Positions 43,070-58,902 of a DNA stretch of 64,000 nt are shown here, one piece after another. Under the pieces are notes generated by a model, which ran no database searches, had not been told where the DNA came from, and was given only the letters and a program-made list of their open reading frames with translations. The position numbers were made by a program, and so were the translations under genes. This DNA is from Cheilinus undulatus (taxonomy: Eukaryota > Chordata > Actinopteri > Labriformes > Labridae). The DNA lies in the NCBI RefSeq assembly GCF_018320785.1, contig NC_054884.1, forward strand, positions 18,043,667-18,107,666. The letters run 5' to 3'. Within the stretch, counting starts at the first letter, position 1; each line of letters starts with the position of its first letter.

Positions 43070-43420
43070 CAGAGGCACTGGCGCCTGTTTGACGTCTGCT
43101 GTCCTCAATTATAAAACATACCCGGGTACCGTGGAAGTTAAATATACGTTTCGCCTGAGAAACATGCATGTACCACTTTCAAGCAAGCAATCTGCGTAAA
43201 CGACAAAGGGAAGGTAGTTTATTTTAATTTCAACCGATATCCATTAATCCCTCTATGCGCTTGCGCACTGAGCAGGAAGTCTTACCATTAGTAGATTTCT
43301 ACAACACTCAGTCTAAATCAGGACGCTTGCTCCTGTGGTCGATGGACTATCCACATGTTGTTTAATCAGTTAGCAGTGCGCAGAGTTGCAAAACCACCCT
43401 GAACGCACAGTTCTCGTATC

Positions 43421-43430
43421 CAAAATGGCG
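43421..43430 (+). promoter_or_regulatory. pagr1: YY1-like site CAAAATGGCG (pagr1 direction)
   Basis: AAAATGGCG matches the YY1 core AANATGGCG, common just downstream of the start in TATA-less promoters. A second one, CAATGGCGAC, lies at 42991-43000 near the presumed kif22 start. Confidence 0.5.
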
Positions 43431-43905
43431 CTATGTTTACGTCTCTGTGTAATCGTTTATTATCCTTAACAAGTCTTATGGAGAGCTATGGTGGCTTTTC
43501 TCTCTGGGAAAGATAATATAACTTAACGTTACTAATAGCACCATCGATCCACGATCGAGCGGACTCAAGGTAATAATGGCAATTTAAGACTCGTATGTGG
43601 TGTAATTGTAATTTACTGTTTAGTATTACTTTACGGTTGGGCCTGATGTTAGCTTGCTCGTTATGCCAAAAAGGTCGAAAGTGTGTTAAAGTTGTGTGCT
43701 CGCTGACATCCCAACATCCAGAAAGCAAAGTTAAAAGCTATCGTTAGGCTTCATGTTCACAGGAATGATATGACCTGCCTGTTAACTCCCCCCAAAGCTT
43801 TGTCATATGGCTGCAGTTTGCCATGCAGTTTAACTAAACAGTATTATAATATAAATGTGTCTTTTTACAGCTTTGTTGCCGTCAAGTTCAGCAGCAGTTG
43901 GAAAA

Positions 43906-46041
43906 ATGCAGGCCGAGGCCACAGACTCTTCGTTGACAGAAGGCGTAGAGACTCTGGGAGTGAAGGACACAGAAAATCCTGCAGTAAGCAAAGAAGAGGA
44001 GGGCAACACAGAGCCACAGGACACGGAGATGACTTCTGCAACAGAGGATGACACCACTAACAAGGAGGAAAAGGGTAAATACAATAGAAAAATAGAAAGA
44101 GAGGGGGGCCTTGTATGTCAGTCTACTCATCTTTTAAATAAAAAGTTTTACTTTTACAAAGACAATGACTGCACTGATTCTAAAGTGTACTCCAGCAGTA
44201 ACACGAGAATAATATGAATATCAGAACTGATGTGATTCAGCTGAAAGTACAAGGCTTCAGGCCCAGGCATGATAATCAGTACAATATCTCAGTACGATAT
44301 GTGTGTGATTTTTAACTATTTTTGAAAATCTTCAATAAAAAGCCTATAGAAGCAGGTCTGTAGGTTAACTGAAAGTCAGTTACCCTTAGCTTAAGATGGT
44401 AGAAAAATCTAAAATGACAAAAACAGATTTAAATGCAAAATAGAGGAATTTAAAAATGGGACGGAAAGGGTGTGATTAATTGCAATCAACTACAGAACTC
44501 CTGAGATTAATTGCAATTGATCATTTGAAACCAATTTACCCTGTCATACCTTTGCAACCCACTGGAAACTACTCCATGACCAACTTTTGGGTCCCAACCC
44601 ACTAGTTGAGAACCACTGCCCTACAAAATATTACTGTTAAAATATTGTGTTTTTGTTCAGTAGTATGTGCGGGTCTGTCTACTATCAAAAGTGTTGTGTT
44701 TAAAAATTACTCTCCTATATGGTAGCATCATTTTGATGTATAACATCCTGTTGATCATATTACAAACTTTTGTATTCCTCAGCGGCTTTGGCTAAACCGT
44801 CTGTCTGTATTTTTGCTTCCTTCTCAGATGAAGAAATGGATGTAGCAGAAAAAGAGGAGCACAAAGATGGGGCTCAGGTGGACGCCGAAGAGAAAGGTAA
44901 CGAGGGAAAGCAGGCCGCAGTAACAGATGGTGAATGGGAAATTGCATACAGTGATGAGGAAATGGAGGACCCTAAAAACTGGATGCCCCCTCCTGCTGAG
45001 ATCAAAAGACTCTATGAGCTTCTTGCTAAAGGGGAGATGCTGGAACTGAACTTTGTGCCCCTTCCAAGGAGGCCCCCTACACCTGAACGCACCCCATCAC
45101 CTGAGAGAGACGATGAAGAGGCAGCAGCAAAGGAGAGGGAGAGGGAGGAGAGAGAACGCAAGTCAGTAACAGATTTTGTATGGAATATTTGTCTGTGTAC
45201 AAAAGGGTTGTCACAATATTGAGATAGTTATTTAACTTAAGTTAAATACTAGCAAAAAAAAAAAAAACTGTACTTGTTTAAATAACAGGGCAAAAAAATG
45301 TGAGTCCTAGGCACTTTTAATTATCAAATATTGCAAGCAAACTCCTACACACCATCAAAAATGCACAAATACTTTGGCAACATTTTGCAACCAAAACATT
45401 GCCAACATATTTATGCAATTAAGACAATATGCAGGAGTTTGATTGCAATTTCAGATTGAGCTTTTCTTAAAAGCTTTGCACTTTTCAGTACTATCATTCA
45501 TTGTGATATAGAGATTGTATTGCTTTAAAACACAGTATTGACTTGCAGTATCTTAAATTCTGACAGCTAAAAATCCAGATAGTTTGTGTTAACATGACTT
45601 GTTTTTTTTTTCTAGGCCTCCAACACCAACTGAGTTTGACTTTGATGATAAGGAGATGCAAGCAACTCCGAAAAATTCCTTCATCAACAGACGCAGGACA
45701 CCAGGTTTGTCAGTCAAGAAAAAAAAAAAAAAACTTGAAGTGATGTCAAAGTGATGATTTGGTCTTTTTACGGTAACTTGTTCTACTGTCTTTCTCTTCT
45801 CCCAGGATCTTCAGCGCGCTCCTCTGTCAAAAGGGAAGCTCGGCTGGACAAGGTCCTTTCTGACATGCAGCGCCACCGTAAAATAGAAGAGCACATCATG
45901 CGTACAGGTCGGGATCTCTTTAAGACTGAGAAGAAGCTGGAGGAGGCCCTGTCTCCAAACAGCCAGAAGGAACGGGAGAAGGAGAGAGAGCGAGACAGCA
46001 ATCCCAACACCATCTTTTCCCCGAGACAGAGGAGATACTGA
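43906..46041 (+). CDS. pagr1: PAXIP1-associated glutamate-rich protein 1 (PA1)
   Basis: Coding exons are 43906-44074, 44828-45161, 45616-45704 and 45806-46041; 828 nt, 275 residues. The first coding exon begins at 43871. If it is spliced to the exon ending at 43569, an in-frame stop precedes the ATG and no other ATG intervenes. Residues 1-90 are acidic and low in complexity. Residues about 93-145 form the conserved core ([40 protein letters not shown]). Then come an E/R-rich stretch, the TEFDFDD motif, [27 protein letters not shown] and the end SPRQRRY, all as in human PAGR1. PA1 binds PAXIP1/PTIP, acts with the MLL3/MLL4 histone H3K4 methyltransferase complex, and also works in the DNA damage response and nuclear receptor activation. 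It is nuclear and shares a promoter region with kif22. Confidence 0.94.
44455..44622. mobile_element. transposon fragments in the first pagr1 intron
   Basis: GTGATTAATTGCAATCAAC and GATTAATTGCAATTGATC resemble the hAT MITE family at 28339. They are followed by a hAT-like right end (CCACTAGTTGAGAACCACTG at about 44599-44618). Confidence 0.5.
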
Positions 46042-46170
46042 AGTATTAAGAGATGATTGAGGACTCGCTCAGAGGCAAATGAGGCCAAGAGCTTTCAATG
46101 GCTTTCTCAAAACTTGAATTTTTTATGTAACGAGTTTTATATGTTTTGTATGTGTGTTTTGTATATTGGC

Positions 46171-46176
46171 AATAAA
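46171..46176 (+). terminator. pagr1: pagr1 polyadenylation signal AATAAA
   Basis: AATAAA 130 bp after the pagr1 stop, in a T/G-rich context (GTATATTGGCAATAAACATT). Confidence 0.8.
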
Positions 46177-46331
46177 CATTTTAAACAGCAAGAATGTAAA
46201 CTGATTTACTGATAGTGTTTAGAGTGTGTGTTAAAACAACCATTGTTTTATTGGTAAAGCAAATCTGTTATTTTTATTCACTGTTTTGTTGCTTGAAATC
46301 AGGCCCTGTTACAGAAATGAATGTATTCTGG

Positions 46332-46344
46332 TGCCCTCTAGTGG
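46332..46344 (-). promoter_or_regulatory. perfect CTCF core motif
   Basis: The minus strand reads CCACTAGAGGGCA, matching CCASYAGRKGGCR at all 13 positions. It lies 156 bp beyond the pagr1 poly-A signal, where the locus passes from pagr1 to tlcd3b. Only about 0.06 perfect matches are expected by chance in this window with equal base frequencies. Confidence 0.5.
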
Positions 46345-46349
46345 CTACC

Positions 46350-47417
46350 TTTCAACCTACAATAGAGCACTACATGGAGAAAGAAATTGACAGTGCTATT
46401 ACACTTGTACTGATCCCTTTCCTACATTTTCAGGGTGAGTTCCACAGATGAACATAAACAACCATAATTTTCTCTCATACTTGATCTGGATTGTTCCTAC
46501 CAGCCCTCTGGTTTGTAAAAAAAAAAAAAAAACAGCAGGAAATAATGAGGAAAATTCACTGCAAGCAGCATGTAATCATTCATTGTGTTCCCACATTATC
46601 ACATTGATCCTCATGCAGGTTATAAACTGCTTCTTTATGGCTTCTGTTTGTTCAGTGTTATCAGTTTTGATGTGATTTTAAAGAATTATTTTTGGGGACT
46701 TTTTGCCTTTATTCTGAAAGGTCTGTATGATGGATAATGTAGGACAGTACTTCTCAAAGTGTGAGCCACAAGAGCTCAATTAAAATAGTTAAAAACATGT
46801 AAAACCAAATTTTAAACAAGTATAAAATACTTGATGCCAAATTTATATTAGTTGGAAATGGTTAATTTAACTTGCATTTCACATATAACCATTTATTTTG
46901 TCTGATGTGACCAGTGTCATGGTTTAACTGGTGCCATATTACCAGCGAGCACTCTAACATTCTAGTGCACAGATTGCTTTATATTATTAATTTTTCAGCA
47001 TCTTTGGAGACATTAACAACACCAGGAAAGAGTTTGTGGATCCCCAAATAAAGTGATGCTTGCTTGAAAAAAAAAATACAAGTGACTGCAGATCCCTGAT
47101 CCAAAATATATAAATGTTGGTGTTTCATTGATTGTTCTTTCTGATTTCACAAAAACGTAACTTTAATCATTATGTGACAGCACTGATAATTTATCAGAAT
47201 CAGGAAGTAGGCAGTGAATAAGTATGATTAAAGTTGTTTCGGTAGGTAAAACCACCAGTAGGCATTAAAATACTCTGTTTCTAAAATAAAATATGGAGGT
47301 AAATATTTTAAGTCACATGCTTTGGTTGGATTTTGGTTTGGTGGGCCCCAGAAGATTTTCAGGTTTCAAAGTGGGCCGTATTGTACGTACATTTGTGAAA
47401 GTCTGGTATACGAAATC
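46350..47417. other. intergenic sequence after pagr1
   Basis: No gene. A hAT-like left end (CAGTACTTCTCAAAGTGTGAG at 46745-46765, read in two parts: CAGTACTTCTC, AAAGTGTGAG) is followed by AT-rich sequence. Confidence 0.5.
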
Positions 47418-47545
47418 AGAGAGAGAGAGAGAGAGAGAGAGAGGAGGAATGATGTGCAGAAAAGGAGCCACAGGTTAGATTCAAACTGTGCTTCCCACTT
47501 GGAAGACAAGCTCCTGAACATGGGGCGGAACCACTCAGCCTTCTG
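47418..47545 (-). mobile_element. tRNA-derived SINE fragment with a (GA)n run
   Basis: On the minus strand: GGCTGAGTGGTTCCGCCCCA (A box region), TTTGAATCTAACC (B box region), CCTGTGGCTCC and then a (CT)n run, visible as (GA)n at 47418-47443. Same family as the two other SINEs but more decayed. Confidence 0.65.
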
Positions 47546-47584
47546 CATCTCATTAGGATTTTGCCAAACTACAGGCAGCATTTA

Positions 47585-49450
47585 AAAAATAGAACATCAC
47601 CATCATCATCAAAATCCATTTTTCCTCATGATTTACTTCAAAAAGTTAAAACTTCCATATAATATAGATTAATTTCATTCAAAGTAAAATATTTCAATAC
47701 ATTTTTTGTTGATCATTACAATTTACAGCTCATGGTAGTCAAAAATTTACTATCTCAAAATATTAAGAATATTGTGGTTAAGTCTAATTGCAAATGTTTC
47801 CTGAGCCTTAATTCTCTCATTCTGGCTCAGTGCACACAACTGCAATCATGGGAAGACTGCTGACTTGACAAATGTCCAGAAGACAACCATTGAACCCTTC
47901 ACATGGAGGGTAAGCCACAGAAGGTCATTGCTGAAAAGGCAGGCTGTTTTCTGAGGCTGTATCAAAACATATTCATGGAAAGTTGACTGGAAGGGAAAAG
48001 TGTGGAAAGAAAAGGCGCAATGACATCAGGGATAGATGCAGCCTTCAGAGGATTGTAAGGCAAAGCTAGTTCAAGAATTTAGGGGAGCTTCATAAGGAGC
48101 GGACTGAGGCTGGAATCAGTGTATCAAAAGCCACCACACATAGGCAGGTCCAGGAAATGGACTATAAGTGTTGTGTTCTTAGTGTCGAGTCACTCCTGAA
48201 CCTCACAAAACATGATAAGCTTCTCATCTGGTATGAGAAAAAGAACTGGACCAGTGCTCAGTGGTTCAGAGTCTTGTTTTCAAATGAAAGTCAATTTTGA
48301 ATTCATTTGAAAATCAAGGTCACAGAGTCTGGAGGAAGATCAGACAGGCACAGAATCCAAGTTTCTCAAAGTCCAATGTATTCAGTTTACACAGTCAGTG
48401 ATGGTTTGAGATGCCATGTCATCTGCTGCTGTTGGTCTGCTGTGCTTCATTAAGTACAGAGTCAACGCTCTCAGCAGTCTACCAGGAGATTTTAGAGACC
48501 TTCATACTTCCATCTCCTGAGAAGCTTCATTGTGATACTGATTTGCTTTTCCAGCAGGTCTTGACACCTGCCCCCAGTAAAGCCATAACGACTTAACACT
48601 GGTGTCCTGACTGTGTTGTTACAGTGTTTGGCTGGCCTGACCTGAACCCTGTAGAGCATAGGTTCTCAAAGTGCGGCCCGCGAGCCAATGGTGGCCCACA
48701 GTAACTATTCTGGCAGCCCGCAATTGTTAGTTTTAATCCAACTGTACATTGCTTTGAAAGGATGAATCTATTTCATGGTCTTTAGTGGCATCTATATGGA
48801 TAAGCGGTAATTACAGGTGTGATTTAGACCTCACTCCCAGATGTCCATGGTGTCATGTTTAGCCTCATTTATTAATTAAAATGTGTTTATTGCACATTAC
48901 TGGAAGCAGACCAATAAATGTAAACTGTAGAGATGCAACCTGGTCATTAAAATGATTACAAGTGGAATTTTTTTCTGTTTTTTTCCAAATTTTTTTTCCT
49001 ACAGCGGCCCTCAGTCCAATGTTGGGTTCCTGATTGGCCCTCAGCTATCAAAACTTGGAGAACCCCTGCCATAGAGAATCTCTGGGGAAATGTCAAGAGA
49101 AAGATGAGACACACCAGACTTAACAGTACAGCCGACCTGAAGGCTGCCATCAGAGCAACCTGAGTTTCATGACACCCCAGCACAGACTGATTGACTCCAT
49201 GCCACATCACATTGATGCAGTCATTTGTGCAAAAGGAGCTCCAATCAAGTACTGAGTGGATAAATGACCATCATTTTCAAGGTCAACATTTCTGTTTCTT
49301 AAGTCTTTATTTTTGAACTTGGTCTTTATTCTAATATTTTAAGATGGTGGATGTATGATTTTGTGAGCTGTAAGCCGTAATCACCAACATTAATTAAACA
49401 GTCTTGAAAGGTTTCACTTTCTAGAATAATCTAGGATATATGGAAGTGTA
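47585..49450 (+). mobile_element. Tc1/mariner relic of a third family, interrupted by a hAT element
   Basis: The body matches the fish Tc1 type whose transposase starts near ATGGGAAGACTGCTGACTTG (47847). Recognisable blocks are CAGTCAGTGATGGTTTGAGA (48393) with GCCATGTCATCTGC, the catalytic region around 48480-48660, and GACTCCATGCCACATCACATT (49193, read as GACTCCATGCC, ACATCACATT). The frame is broken and no intact transposase remains. The ends are blurred. Confidence 0.75.
48657..49068. mobile_element. hAT-type MITE nested in the Tc1 relic
   Basis: Ends CATAGGTTCTCAAAGTG and, reversed, CAGGGGTTCTCCAAGTT match at 13 of 17 positions. Flanks CTGTAGAG (48649-48656) and CCATAGAG (49069-49076) match at 6 of 8, fitting a decayed 8-bp duplication. 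It splits the Tc1 catalytic region, so it inserted later. Confidence 0.75.
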
Positions 49451-51522
49451 ACATTCTGAAGTAAAGCACAGGAAAAACTGAACTTTCACAAGATTTTCTT
49501 TTTTGCAAAGACACACCTGTATAGAGGCAAAAATTGTCATACTTCATCTTGACTGTTTTGCTTCATCTGTGTTGTTCCTTTTTATTTTGTGTATTGCAGC
49601 AGAGACCCTCCAACCCATGCAACGTTATTCTCCCACTTTGAGGTGTCTGTGATCTCAAGAAGATAGAGGGTCAATCTGCCTGATATTTTGACAGTTCAAG
49701 AGCAAATGTGAAAATGCCTTTGAAAGGTTGGGAAAGAAAACACTGGAGGCAGGCTCAGGACAGAGAAGTATATTTTAGCTAAGTTCGAGTAACAATACAG
49801 CCTTCACATAAGGCTCTGAAGCATATAGTATTATATGTATGCATAAATATGCATTCAAAACCACAAACCAAATAAATAAATAAATAAATACTTACAAATA
49901 AATAACGAGCATTTTGTGGAATATACAGTACATCAGTTGAAATGTTTTAGTATTGTCAAGAAGCAGTACTTTATGATTTCATGGAACAGGGGAATGGATA
50001 CTCTGTGTTCAACATGCCCACAGTTGTCCAGATGTTTTTTGGCACACGCTGCCCTGTTTTTATGGTTTCTGAGCTTTGTTTTTCTTTTTTTTTTTTCTTG
50101 ACCCATTTTCAAGATAGTGAAGCTGCTTTGAACCAAACAGACAATGATTAAAACTCAGCAGTTTGTTCATAAAAGGTTCATAGAACCTGTGGCTCAAATA
50201 AAAACGGCTCAATGACTGATGCAAACCATATGATGTAAAAGGCTTAAAACAAGTCATACTCAAGAATGGTTAAAAAACAGAGAACTGTTAAAAGTTGTAA
50301 CGGACGTGCTGCATGTCGATCACAAGGGAATGCTTCCCTAGATTTTTTTGTTCCCCTTCAAACTGCAACATTAGAAGGCCCCTAACAAAGCTTAAAAATG
50401 CTCCAATCTCATGGATCCCTTAGTGAAACCAATCAAATGAACAGCTTGAGATTAACATCAGAAATCAACTAAAAAGACATTTTAATGTGTTTCAAAGTGA
50501 ATGCATTGGTGCATCACTTTTTCAAAAGTAAAATGCTTAAAACACTTTGTAACAGAAGTAAATGGAATGAAGTTGTATCTAGGCTGAAACAAGAAGCACT
50601 GCTGTACGGTTTGTGGAAGTTTGTGTACACCGAGTTGAAAAACTGAAAGGTTTTAATGCTGAAGTGTCATCGTTGAAAAAACTGCGCTGCACAAATAAGA
50701 CAAACTCTTAAAAAAAAATCAACATAGACCTAATACTGACGTGGAAATGAGGACAATTTTACATCAGCTATGTACACCCGTCACATTTGTCCATCTGAGG
50801 GAGCCTTTTCCTTCTCCTCTGAGGATAAAAATAAATTAAAATGTAAAGAAAGTGTGAAGAATGGGAGAAAAGGGATAAGGCAGCAGAATACAGTCTTATG
50901 AGATTATCTCCCTTCTAAAAAGGGTGAGTCAGTCTGCAGGTTGGTTACATTTTGTTAGAGTGACAGTGACTACATAGAGGATACAGATAATAAACACTAA
51001 CAAGTCAAAATACTGCTTAGCCGGGATTTTTTTCTTTTTTGAAGGTCTTCTTCATTACTAAGCTGAGTCAGGCCTTCCATCTACAGCAAATGTACTAACA
51101 TACAATATAATACATTCCTATTTTCCTGCTCTTCCTGTACAGTGAGGCAGAGAGGACTGAATTTGATCTACATGAGGGAAATAGCCACCTATGCTTGCTA
51201 TACATCCAGGCAAATTCCTCTCAGGTCAGTACATGTTCTTATCTGTCACAGTGCCTGATGACATCTTTAATACTGAGTGTGCAAACACTCTGCTTGTTTC
51301 CTACAAACTGAGAAGCTGAAGTGCTTGAAGGCCAGCAAGCAAACACTTGGTGTTTGTCTGCTGGCCGCAAAAACTTCAGTGTTGTTTGAGGCCATTGTCT
51401 GTAGCTTTCGTCATATTGCTACTTGTTTCAAGTCTCATTTCTTCCCCTCACAGTTATCCTTCCTTTACATACTCATTGGTACATTCGCCTTCCTTCCCTC
51501 CCCACCCTCCCCGCCACCCTTT
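49451..51522 (-). other. non-coding stretch, probably including the tlcd3b 3' UTR
   Basis: This is unique-looking sequence between the Tc1 relic and the tlcd3b stop, with an (AAAT)n run near 49870-49890. A 3' UTR of tlcd3b is expected in its right part. No canonical minus-strand AATAAA stands out; an ATTAAA is at 51264-51269. No other gene was seen. Confidence 0.4.
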
Positions 51523-55581
<4,059 letters not shown>

Positions 55582-57480
55582 GGTCCCTGGCGAATCTGTC
55601 TTTGAGACGAAAAGTTCAGTGGGCAGTCTGGTCCTTGAGATCCGTCACTCTTTCCCCTCTCTGAAAAACAACAATCACTGAATCAACAGTTTGTACTGAC
55701 GTCTCTGACCTGTGGTGACTCTCAAATGTATGCATTTGGCTGCATTTCAGAAGATAACAAACAGAGCAGCCTATCAAAGTCCAACATGTGTCAATACACT
55801 ACTCTATTGCTTGTTTACAGTCTTGCCAGATCCACAATAAAGATAATTTGGATTTACATAAAACGTATACAAAACAGACTAGGTACGATATGGGAAAATG
55901 TTTGTATTAAAGGCAAAGATTGCATGGGAACTAACAAACGGAGACTAATGCGGAGTACCGTGGCAGGATATCACACAGAAGGCCCCTTTGTGCAGCACGC
56001 TGCCCTGTCCATCTGATGACATTGAAAGCATTATTTACATTCATTCCTGGGGCAACCATGTGGTAGTTGCATGCGGTTTAGCAGTTTGCTTACACCAGAC
56101 TAGCTGACTCATTAAAAGTTGTAGCCCATTAGCAAAATACGCATTGCGCTATTTTAAAATCCTGAACGTCGAAACTATTGACAAATGCATGGACTGCTGG
56201 AGCTCACAGCTTCTAACATCACCGTTAACTAATGTTACCTGAATGGTTAACGACGGACTGGCGGGGCTGAGCAGGTGCAAATATTCGCAATGCGACCGAC
56301 TGTGGGGGACAACTAAGTTTGCTATGTTGGCTAACTAAACCAGGATAATAGTCTACTAATACGAGCAAATGCTTTTGAAAGGCAACTTCGACAAAACTTA
56401 AATTCTGGGAGCACACGTGTAAAATTAATTTAGTCCTGGCTCACTTAGCTGGCGATGCAGCAGCTCTTTATTAAATAACATTACACCTGCCAGCTGAGCT
56501 TAAAAATCAACGTCAGGCTACCGCAGATAGCGTAACTACACAGCTGTGCTATTTGGTTTTAGAGCAGGAAAGCAAGAAAAACCCGAGTGCTTTTAATGAG
56601 CAGTAATTATCATACAAGTCATCCATCTCTTTGGTAAGCATGACCAACTGTCTGCGCCGCTGAACCGCCGGCTAACAATGACGCTAGCATCGTTAGCATC
56701 TCTGAATATTACGCTAGCTACGGTTGTCATCCGGTTGTCGCTGGTGTAGTTAGCAATCATTTCGTTGTGACTGAATTCAAACAGCGGTAGTTAGCCAGGT
56801 GATGACCCTATACACAAGACAACTACTAACTGAATGAACTCCTGACCACGTTTTGCCTGTCATCCATGCTCACATTATCCTGACGTTAAACTGTTATGTC
56901 AGCTTGTTATTTGTTTGTAGCCGTTAGCAGTAGCCACTGTGCAGGCTAACCGACACCGTGAGCTCTAGCCACGGCTAACTAGCTAACAGACTTGAGTTTA
57001 CACATGTGCAGAATAAATGAAAAATCACAATCAGCATTTACACACAGACTTTGCAGAGTCCAGTCAGCGGCCAGTCGAAGCTCGTGTCCTGCAGGCAGCG
57101 TTTAACGTTAGAGATGTCCCGGGGGTCTCCGCCTCGATGATCCGCATGTTTATGTGGCCACTTCAATGTCTGAAGGGTAGCAGCAGCGAGCTAACGCTAG
57201 CTTGCAGCAAGTTAGATCGACATATATGAGAGGACAGCTCTCCGAGAGCATTGGGGGACCAGCCTGCAATGTAACTACACAGCGAATCAAAACACGACTA
57301 ACTAACGAAAAATATCTGCACAATCTCATCCAGGTGTCAAAGGAAGGTTAGCTGGCCCAGCCGCTATGTCATCCCATCTGTCTCCTCACAGCAGAGCAGT
57401 GATGCCGCTGCCTCAGCTTCGCAGATGCAACGTTGACTCAACACTGTGGACTGCTGCGCCAGCTAGTTCCTACAGGTCCA
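55582..57480 (-). promoter_or_regulatory. tlcd3b: tlcd3b 5' UTR and upstream promoter region
   Basis: The first coding exon probably begins at 55660 (acceptor GTTTTTCAG). Upstream, at 56200-57480, CpG content rises with many GCTAGC/GCTAAC motifs. A minus-strand CCAAT box is at 57250-57254. A donor CAG|GTAACA ends a possible non-coding exon at 56239. Which start site is used cannot be told. Confidence 0.4.
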
Positions 57481-58902
57481 GGCGGCAGCTCATGACATGA
57501 CGGGAAATTTGCACCAGTCACTGCACTGCATTTTGTAAACTGTTTTTTTTTTAGTTTTCTATGCAGGGAGACGTTGAATGAATACCTCATTGGGAGACTT
57601 TTCCAGCTGCATTCATAATTTTCACCATTCACTTGAAAATAACAGGCATTTATAAACACAGAGACTTTGCAATGACGGGTTTTAATCAGGTAAACAATGG
57701 TAAAATCATTAGGGCTGTTTCCAAGCCCTTTGAGGCATACTGTGTCTCAGACAAATGACTGATTATTTGGATTGGTAACTCGTTTGACCGTTGAATGGAC
57801 CAATATTTGTATTTAAGATAATCAATTATCAATCCCTGTAATCAGAGATGCTTGGTTATGTTTGAAAGCCCAAGGCACTCACATTTTGCAGCCTCATAGA
57901 CCTTGGCACGTTAGAGATTACATTCTCAATAGTTGTTCTGGCTTTTGAGTGATAAAGCAACTCTATCCTTTCAATTAGAGCATGTAGAGACTTTTCTCTC
58001 TTTTTCACGTCTGAAAATAGACCATTGGCTTGAATATATTAAACTAATATTTGTTTATAATTGCAACACATGTTCATATTTTTTGGGTTACCACGAGCTT
58101 GAATGAACTACATTCAGAGGAACACACTCTAGTAAACTAGGGTTGCCATGATATCAGATTTTTTGAAAGTGTGATACAACACTACTCAAAAACAGACATA
58201 ACTGATATTTATTTTAACACTACAGTGACAAAAGTGCAAGCACCTTGCACCCAATCTGGGGTAATAACTTGTTGTTAGTCCCCCCAAATTCCTGGCAAAT
58301 ATCCAAGAGGATCTGGCTGCAGACCTACAATGGAGCGACCTGGACTGTGGGGCCAGACGTGACGTATATTACCTGAGCCGGAACCAGCATGATGTACTGA
58401 ATGATGTATATTTTTCTCTCCCTGTGAGAGGTTAAGCAGCTTTTTCTTTCACAACAGCAAAATTTTATGAGTAAAAATAAAAAATTTACTGAGGGGTATA
58501 AAATCAAATGTAACACGCCAAAAACTAAGGAAACTCAAAGAGGGTTAGGGAGATAAGATTAAAAATAACACACCACAAACTAAAGAAAAACCCCAAAAAG
58601 GTTAGTGCATCACTTCTGGCCCAATGGTCCAGGTGGCCCCATTGTAGAGGTCTGCAATTGATGAGCCCAAAATGCTACACCATGAAGGTCTGCAGCTAGA
58701 TGCCTCTCCAAATATCCTGCACACTGTCTAAAAATGCACCAAAATACTGGCAGTGTTTTCAAATTAAGATGTGGCTAATGTTTTGTGTGATTTCAAAAGT
58801 GTCAAAATGTGATTGAAGACCTGATTTTTTCCTTCTTAAAGGTTCAGTTCTTTTCAGCATTGATCATTAAAGTAGGAGAAACTAAACCATATAAAAATTG
58901 TT
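57481..58902. other. intergenic sequence, no gene recognised
   Basis: AT-rich. A repeat-like start GGTTGCCATGATATCAG lies near 58142. No exon or RNA gene is apparent. Confidence 0.5.

Larger units (their letters stand above)
42600..43570. promoter_or_regulatory. divergent kif22/pagr1 promoter region
   Basis: kif22 (minus) and pagr1 (plus) are head to head. A non-coding kif22 first exon likely ends at 42914 (donor ATCG|GTAAGAA, minus strand), and its second exon begins just upstream of the start codon after TTCTACTCTAG. A pagr1 non-coding exon likely ends at 43569 (AAG|GTAATA). The start sites are therefore a few hundred bases apart. No TATA box was seen; YY1-like, CCAAT and CHR motifs are listed separately. 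Confidence 0.6.

Noticed and set aside
42993-43199. 68-codon open frame starting in the divergent promoter
   Set aside because: Overlaps the kif22 5' end on the opposite strand and shows no conserved motif; the ATGGCG start is better read as a YY1-like site.
43855-44217. 120-codon version of the first pagr1 exon
   Set aside because: Reads past the donor at 44074 into the intron; the spliced form matches the PA1 family.
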